Source of the DNA: Ardenticatenaceae bacterium
GTDB lineage: Bacteria > Chloroflexota > Anaerolineae > Promineifilales > Promineifilaceae
Length of the DNA: 64,000 nucleotides
Assembly (NCBI GenBank): GCA_011525915.1
Contig: WYBM01000051.1
Coordinates: 174,675 to 238,674, forward strand
Direction of reading: 5' to 3'
Positions within the stretch are counted from its first letter, which is position 1. Every line of letters starts with the position of its first letter. Below, piece after piece: positions 60,267-64,000 of the stretch. The position numbers were made by a program, and so were the translations under genes. The notes under the pieces are model-generated. The model saw nothing but the letters and a program-made list of their open reading frames with translations. It was not told the DNA's origin and made no database searches.

Positions 60267-62801
60267 TCATTGCAACATGGGCAGCATCACGTAATTATCA
60301 GGCACAAAGAGGCTGCCTTCGGTGGTGTTTTGTGGGGCCAGCCGTGGCAGTTGACGGGCCAGTTCAGGCAGGCTCATCTTGCCGGCAAGGGCATCTTGGA
60401 ATGCGTTGGTTATGTGGGTCATTTGTTCGGCCGTTTCATGCACAAATTCCAGGCGAAAATGGTGAATGCCGGCAGCACGCCAGCCGGCCAGGTGGCGGCT
60501 GGCTTCCTGGGCTTCCGCGCCAAAGACTGTATTGCGGCAGCCCACGTCGGCCTGTACCGGGTGCACACGGCCGTGGTCGTCGCGCAGCGCTACCTGATGC
60601 CGCTCACACGGCTGGCCACAATCTTTATAACTGGTTCCCTGGGACAAAAACCGGCAAAAGACGCAATGCTCGGTATGGAAGACAGGTAAATGCTGGTAGG
60701 CGACCACTTCGATCTTATCTGCCCCAATGTTCCGCGCCAGGCTGGCCACCTGAGCCGCATTCAGATCATACGTTGGTGTCAGACGCAGCAGCCCCAGCCG
60801 CAGGAAGGTATCGGCCGTTAACACGTTCGCCGCATTCAAACTAAAATCGCCAATCAGTGGCAGACCATCATCTGCTTGCAGCGTGTACAGCAAGCCAGTG
60901 GAGCGCACCACGATCTGGCACGCCAGCTTGCGTAGAAAGTTGACGACGCGCTGCTCGTTTGGTTTAAGGATGCGCGGGCTGGCCACACGGGCGGTAATGC
61001 CCGCGGCCTGTACCTGAGCCACGGCCGGGCGCAATCCGTACAAATCCAGGTAGTCCAGGGTAATGCTGGCCGGCTGCAAGGGGATGGCCGCCTCCAGCTG
61101 TGCCGGCGTACGTACCAATAAGTGCAGGTGGGCAGCCGGCGCCGCCTGGTCAGCTGCCGGTGGTGACATGGTTTGGGCTAACGCCGCGTTTAAGATACTC
61201 AATGGGTCATGAACGGTAGCACCAGGGGGTTGGCTCTGGCGTGCTGTTAACCGTTCCACCGCCTGGCGGCGCAGATCGTTAAGCAGTGAGGTAGGAGCAA
61301 AAGCCTGGTCGCCACCCTCTACCTGCACATCGGCCAGTGCATACGGGGTGTTGCCCAACCGGCCAAACTGTTTCCACAGTAGATCAGCGGTGATGGCCTG
61401 GTTCTGGGCGGCCGTAAGGGGTGTGGGCGATTGGACCGTGACAGCCACCTGTGGTTGTTCGGCCAGCGACCATACGGCCGTTAACCGTTCACCTACCCAT
61501 GCCCACACCTGAACCCGGACGGGCTGTTTATGAACCGGGGCGCTGGCCTGGGTATACGGCCGGGCCGCTTTGTCTAACGCCGGGTCATGGGTGCGCCACA
61601 GCAAATCACCGGGGTGAATACGGCCGTAGGCGATGGCCCCGTTACCAAACCGTAGTTCCAACTGACCTGCCGACATGGGCAGAACCTGGTAAATGTGGCC
61701 GCCTTCTTCTGGCTCTTCCGGGCTGCGCCAATCGGCAGCGTCAAAGACCACGCCATCACCAGCTTTTAAGGGGGCGATGGTGGCTGCTTCTTCAGGGGTA
61801 ATAACAACGCCGTCGGCCAGCACCCGTGTCACCCGCCCTACCAACACGCCACGATGGCGCGGTGCGCGGCCGGAGACGACGGTTTGGTGGTTGGTGCCCG
61901 TTATAAACCAGGGGCCAAGTCCACGGGAGTAAACCTGGGCCAGTTGGGTCTCTTCCAGGGGCGTTATGGGGGACGGCCGTTTGGCCCAGGCGGCATCTAC
62001 TGCCTGGCGGTAGGCGCGGGTTGTCAGGGCTACATAGTTGGCATCTTTATAACGGCCCTCAATTTTCAGCGAAGCCACGCCTATGTCCACAATCTCCGGT
62101 ATCTGATGCAGCGCGTAAAGGTCGCCAGGGGAAAGCAGATAGCGGGCATCAGCTAATGGCTGGAGCACCCCATCTACCATCATCTCATACGGCAGGCGGC
62201 ACGCCTGGGCACACTGCCCACGATTGGCGCTGCGCCCGCCCCACGCCTCTGACGAGAAACACTGCCCAGAGTAAGAAACACATAAGGCACCATGCACAAA
62301 AAGTTCCAATTCGCAATCTGTCTGGGCACGGATGGCCCGCACGTCTTCCAACGAGAGTTCACGCGCCAATACCACCCGGCTGACACCAAACTGCTGTGCC
62401 AGGTGGATGCCTTCGGCGCTGGTGATGCTCATCTGGGTGCTGCCGTACACCGCCAATTCAGGGGCAATTTGCCGCGCCAGCTGCGCTGCGGCTACATCTT
62501 GCACAATAATAGCATCAGCACCAGCTTCAGCAATAGCGGCCAGTGTCTTTACTGCCTCAGCGAGTTCATGATCGAAGACGAGCGTATTAAAGGTGACGTA
62601 ACCTCGTCCACCACGCCGATGCAGGGTGGCCATGACTTCCGGCAGTTCAGCCAGGGCAAAACCGACCTTGGCACGAGCGGTGAAATGTTTCAGGCCAAAG
62701 TAGACAGCATCGGCACCTGCCTCAATGGCTGCATGCAGCTGCGGCCAATACCCGGCTGGGCTCATCACTTCTGGCTTTCGTGAATGATCTGTTTCAGACA
62801 T
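60267..62801 (-). CDS. Peptidase U32 family protein (RlhA-like), long form
   Basis: An 844-residue protein of the U32 family. The N-terminal half has PEVMSPAGYWPQLHAAIEAGADAVYFG. The family core ELELFVHGALCVSYSGQCFSSEAWGGRSANRGQCAQACRLPY gives the Cys residues proposed to bind an iron-sulfur cluster. The C-terminal half is DUF3656-like. The E. coli relatives RlhA and TrhP hydroxylate 23S rRNA or tRNA using prephenate, so an RNA-hydroxylase role is likely. The ATG at 62801 is preferred over a TTG six codons upstream. Confidence 0.88.
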   Translation of the reverse strand: MSETDHSRKPEVMSPAGYWPQLHAAIEAGADAVYFGLKHFTARAKVGFALAELPEVMATLHRRGGRGYVTFNTLVFDHELAEAVKTLAAIAEAGADAIIVQDVAAAQLARQIAPELAVYGSTQMSITSAEGIHLAQQFGVSRVVLARELSLEDVRAIRAQTDCELELFVHGALCVSYSGQCFSSEAWGGRSANRGQCAQACRLPYEMMVDGVLQPLADARYLLSPGDLYALHQIPEIVDIGVASLKIEGRYKDANYVALTTRAYRQAVDAAWAKRPSPITPLEETQLAQVYSRGLGPWFITGTNHQTVVSGRAPRHRGVLVGRVTRVLADGVVITPEEAATIAPLKAGDGVVFDAADWRSPEEPEEGGHIYQVLPMSAGQLELRFGNGAIAYGRIHPGDLLWRTHDPALDKAARPYTQASAPVHKQPVRVQVWAWVGERLTAVWSLAEQPQVAVTVQSPTPLTAAQNQAITADLLWKQFGRLGNTPYALADVQVEGGDQAFAPTSLLNDLRRQAVERLTARQSQPPGATVHDPLSILNAALAQTMSPPAADQAAPAAHLHLLVRTPAQLEAAIPLQPASITLDYLDLYGLRPAVAQVQAAGITARVASPRILKPNEQRVVNFLRKLACQIVVRSTGLLYTLQADDGLPLIGDFSLNAANVLTADTFLRLGLLRLTPTYDLNAAQVASLARNIGADKIEVVAYQHLPVFHTEHCVFCRFLSQGTSYKDCGQPCERHQVALRDDHGRVHPVQADVGCRNTVFGAEAQEASRHLAGWRAAGIHHFRLEFVHETAEQMTHITNAFQDALAGKMSLPELARQLPRLAPQNTTEGSLFVPDNYVMLPMLQ

Positions 62802-62835
62802 GATCGGGAAGTGTAACAACGCCGGGCCCCAATTG

Positions 62836-62960
62836 CTAGTACCAGTCGTCAGAAGTCAGTCACCAGTGGTCAGTAGTCAGTCACCAGTGGTCAGTAGACG
62901 TTTACGGGCGTCAGCCCCTGCTGAACACTGCCCACTGATAACTGAACACTGATGCTAGGG
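62836..62960. repeat. Intergenic palindromic repeat, copy C (CTAGTACCAG family)
   Basis: It begins CTAGTACCAGTCGTCAGAAG and ends CAGTGATGCTAG-type words mirrored at the other end. It contains a tandem CACCAGTGGTCAGTAG duplication. The terminal CTAG supplies the TAG stop codon of the DsbA-like gene. It shares long words with copies A and B. Confidence 0.85.
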
Positions 62961-63779
62961 TCCGGGTACACTGTCGAAGGCCTGCACAAACGTTTCGTAG
63001 GCAATGGAGCCGGCCAGGATATTGTTGTTGATGTCAAAAGTAGGCTGGCTAAAAATGCCGCGCTGACGGCGCAGGGCATCCAGTGCCATGACCTCGGCCA
63101 GGGCGGCAGGGCCATCATAACAGGCAGTAAATGTGGCCTGATCAGCGCCCAGACTCACGGCCGTGTTTACATAGTAGTCACGATCAGCCCCCCATAAATC
63201 CCGCTGATTTTGGAAGAGCCGATGGTGGGCTTCCCAAAAAAGCACCGGGTCTTGTTGGCCTACACATACGGCCGTTAAGGTGGCATAAACGCTAGGATTC
63301 CCATGATTTAACACCGGCCAGAAGATGATTTTTACTTCGCCCGCCTGCACATAATTGGCAATAATCTCTGGTTCAGTGCCTAACACGTAGGCACGGCAGT
63401 TCCCTCACAGGAAGTCAGAGTAATCGATGAGGGTGATAGGGGCGGTGGCATACCCTTGAAAAAACGCACCTTCGGGGGTACGGCCGTAGACAACGCCTTG
63501 GGGTTCAGCCGTGGGTGCCGCTGTGGGCGGCACGGCCGTCTCTGTAGGCGCGGCTGCACTGGGTGGCACACTCGTTGGCCGGGGGTCAGTGGTGTGGGTG
63601 GGTACGGCTGTAGGCGGCTCCGGGGCAGCCGGCAAGGGCGCTGGCAGGTGAAGGGTGGGGGTAGGTATTTGGGCCAGGGCCGTGGGCTGCAGCGTAACGG
63701 CCGTTTGGGTGGCCGTCGCCGGGCTGCACGCCGCCAGTAAAAAGAGGAACAGACTCAACAAGATTGGATAAGGCTTCAT
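62955..63779 (-). CDS. DsbA-like thioredoxin-fold lipoprotein, candidate selenoprotein (in-frame TGA at the first active-site Cys)
   Basis: The reading frame joins two ORFs through a TGA at 63405-63407. Before it lies a lipobox (LLAAC), a Pro/Thr-rich linker and ITLIDYSDFL, the normal strand before a DsbA active site. After it comes GNCRAY, so the site reads (U/C)GNC with TGA at the first Cys. The remaining 140 residues are a normal DsbA C-terminus. A 7-bp hairpin follows 10 nt after the TGA and fits the bacterial SECIS rules. Either selenocysteine is inserted or this is a nonsense-mutated pseudogene. Start: the first ATG is inside a TATAAT box, so the ATG at 63779 is likely, giving a leaderless mRNA. 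Confidence 0.75.
63376..63394 (-). promoter_or_regulatory. SECIS-like hairpin
   Basis: On the minus strand GTGCCTA, loop CGTGT and TAGGCAC form a perfect 7-bp stem. The loop begins 17 nt after the TGA, and its second base is G. Bacterial SECIS elements are usually described as a stem with a 3-14 nt loop, G among its first two bases, and 16-37 nt from UGA to loop, so it fits. Confidence 0.55.
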
Positions 63780-63786
63780 GCCCTTC

Positions 63787-63792
63787 ATTATA
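63787..63792 (-). promoter_or_regulatory. -10 box of the DsbA-like gene
   Basis: A perfect TATAAT on the minus strand lies 7 nt before the ATG at 63779. The -35 region is weak. The spacing predicts transcription starting at or beside the start codon. Confidence 0.55.
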
Positions 63793-63810
63793 GCGCGTGC
63801 GGCTGTAAGA

Positions 63811-63906
63811 AAGCTTACCAGAAAAAGCCCGTAAAGCCCACCCGCTTCAGCGATGGGATATAAGCGGCTTGCGCTTACGCCCGATAGGGCGTCAGCTTTA
63901 GCTGGA
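63811..63906 (-). mobile_element. Array of four stem-loops, possible IS200/IS605 (tnpB) end
   Basis: Read on the minus strand: CAGCT-AA-AGCTG, ACGCCC-TATC-GGGCGT, AAGCG-N5-CGCTT and a CCCA-N..-TGGG stem, followed by GGGCTTTACGGGCTTTTTC. A series of short hairpins ending this way is typical of the ends of TnpB-carrying elements, where it forms the omega RNA. No transposase ORF is in the window. The identification is from pattern memory only. Confidence 0.35.
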
Positions 63907-64000
63907 TTCTTGGCATGTGTTAGATGCCTGTTGTGTAATTAGCACATGCGTTCGGTTGAGTTGCCTCACCCTGACAAACAATACAAAACCGGCCACAGCA

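Larger units (their letters stand above)
1..64000. repeat. Dispersed palindromic octamer ACGGCCGT (HIP1-like), about 100 copies
   Basis: The perfect palindrome ACGGCCGT occurs about 100 times by hand count (for example 172-179, 840-847, 10464-10471, 19026-19033, 57417-57424), roughly once per 640 bp. One or two would be expected by chance at this base composition. In genes it is read in all three frames: ACG-GCC-GTN (Thr-Ala-Val), NNA-CGG-CCG-TNN (Arg-Pro) and NAC-GGC-CGT (Asn/Tyr/Asp/His-Gly-Arg). It also lies between genes. The pattern matches cyanobacterial HIP1 in kind but not in sequence. Its function is unknown. Confidence 0.9.

Overview
The window looks like a piece of chromosome from a member of the Chloroflexota (Anaerolineae-like). 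The grounds are indirect: a moderately GC-rich genome, many lipoproteins and secreted proteins with PKD or FG-GAP repeats and YLPxV segments, an LppX/LprG-type lipoprotein, a VUT-family protein, large STAND ATPase/TPR and Ser/Thr-kinase/TPR regulators, and gene orders common in that phylum. No rRNA, tRNA, CRISPR array, phage or plasmid module was recognised. The palindromic octamer ACGGCCGT is spread through the window about 100 times by hand count, against one or two expected. It behaves like the HIP1 element of cyanobacteria and is missing from some segments that look acquired.

Layout. 1-1.6 kb: the first codons of a gene leaving the window, a beta-carbonic anhydrase and a metallophosphoesterase. 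1.7-9.4 kb: the translation operon nusA-rnpM-infB-rbfA-nrnA-truB-ribF, led by a promoter with an intrinsic terminator between it and nusA, so read-through is probably regulated. 9.4-18.9 kb, mostly minus strand: a zinc-type binding lipoprotein, a copper-amine-oxidase-like PKD protein, a site-2 protease, an APH-fold kinase, an HxlR regulator divergent from an NADP oxidoreductase, a di-haem peroxidase, an NTF2-fold protein and an LppX-type lipoprotein. 19-25 kb, plus strand: an orphan CpaF ATPase, MtaB, a VUT protein, a lipoprotein and a class V aminotransferase. 25-33.8 kb: a seven-repeat FG-GAP protein, a secreted unknown, a STAND/TPR regulator, an acyl-CoA synthetase, and a MarR-SRPBCC pair with an operator-overlapped promoter.

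33.8-35.1 kb is an AT-rich island of mobile-element debris: a 158-bp MITE-like insertion with 14-bp inverted repeats and a 5-bp target duplication, a small membrane protein, and the broken start of an IS1634-type transposase. 35.1-40.9 kb (minus strand) holds a class III aminotransferase and a housekeeping group (coiled-coil protein, rpmF, fabD, fabG, asp23, nusB, Nudix-like) joining fatty-acid synthesis to transcription and translation. 41-50 kb: a Ser/Thr kinase-ATPase-TPR fusion, a methyltransferase, a radical SAM protein, a ferritin-like protein and a DJ-1/MFS pair. 50.5-55.4 kb: a 1574-residue multi-GAF/PAS hybrid histidine kinase, preceded by an ATGA-coupled 39-residue ORF. 55.4-62.8 kb: a second NADP oxidoreductase, a decayed SDR divergent from a TetR regulator with three palindromic operators, a BtrH-like protein, an SDR, an orphan response regulator and a U32 peptidase-family protein.

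The most striking locus is at the right end: a DsbA-like thioredoxin-fold lipoprotein whose frame is interrupted by TGA exactly where the first active-site Cys should be. A perfect 7-bp hairpin downstream fits the bacterial SECIS rules, so this may be a selenoprotein with a UxxC active site. Three copies of a CTAGTACCAG-ended intergenic repeat family and several probable leaderless promoters are also notable.
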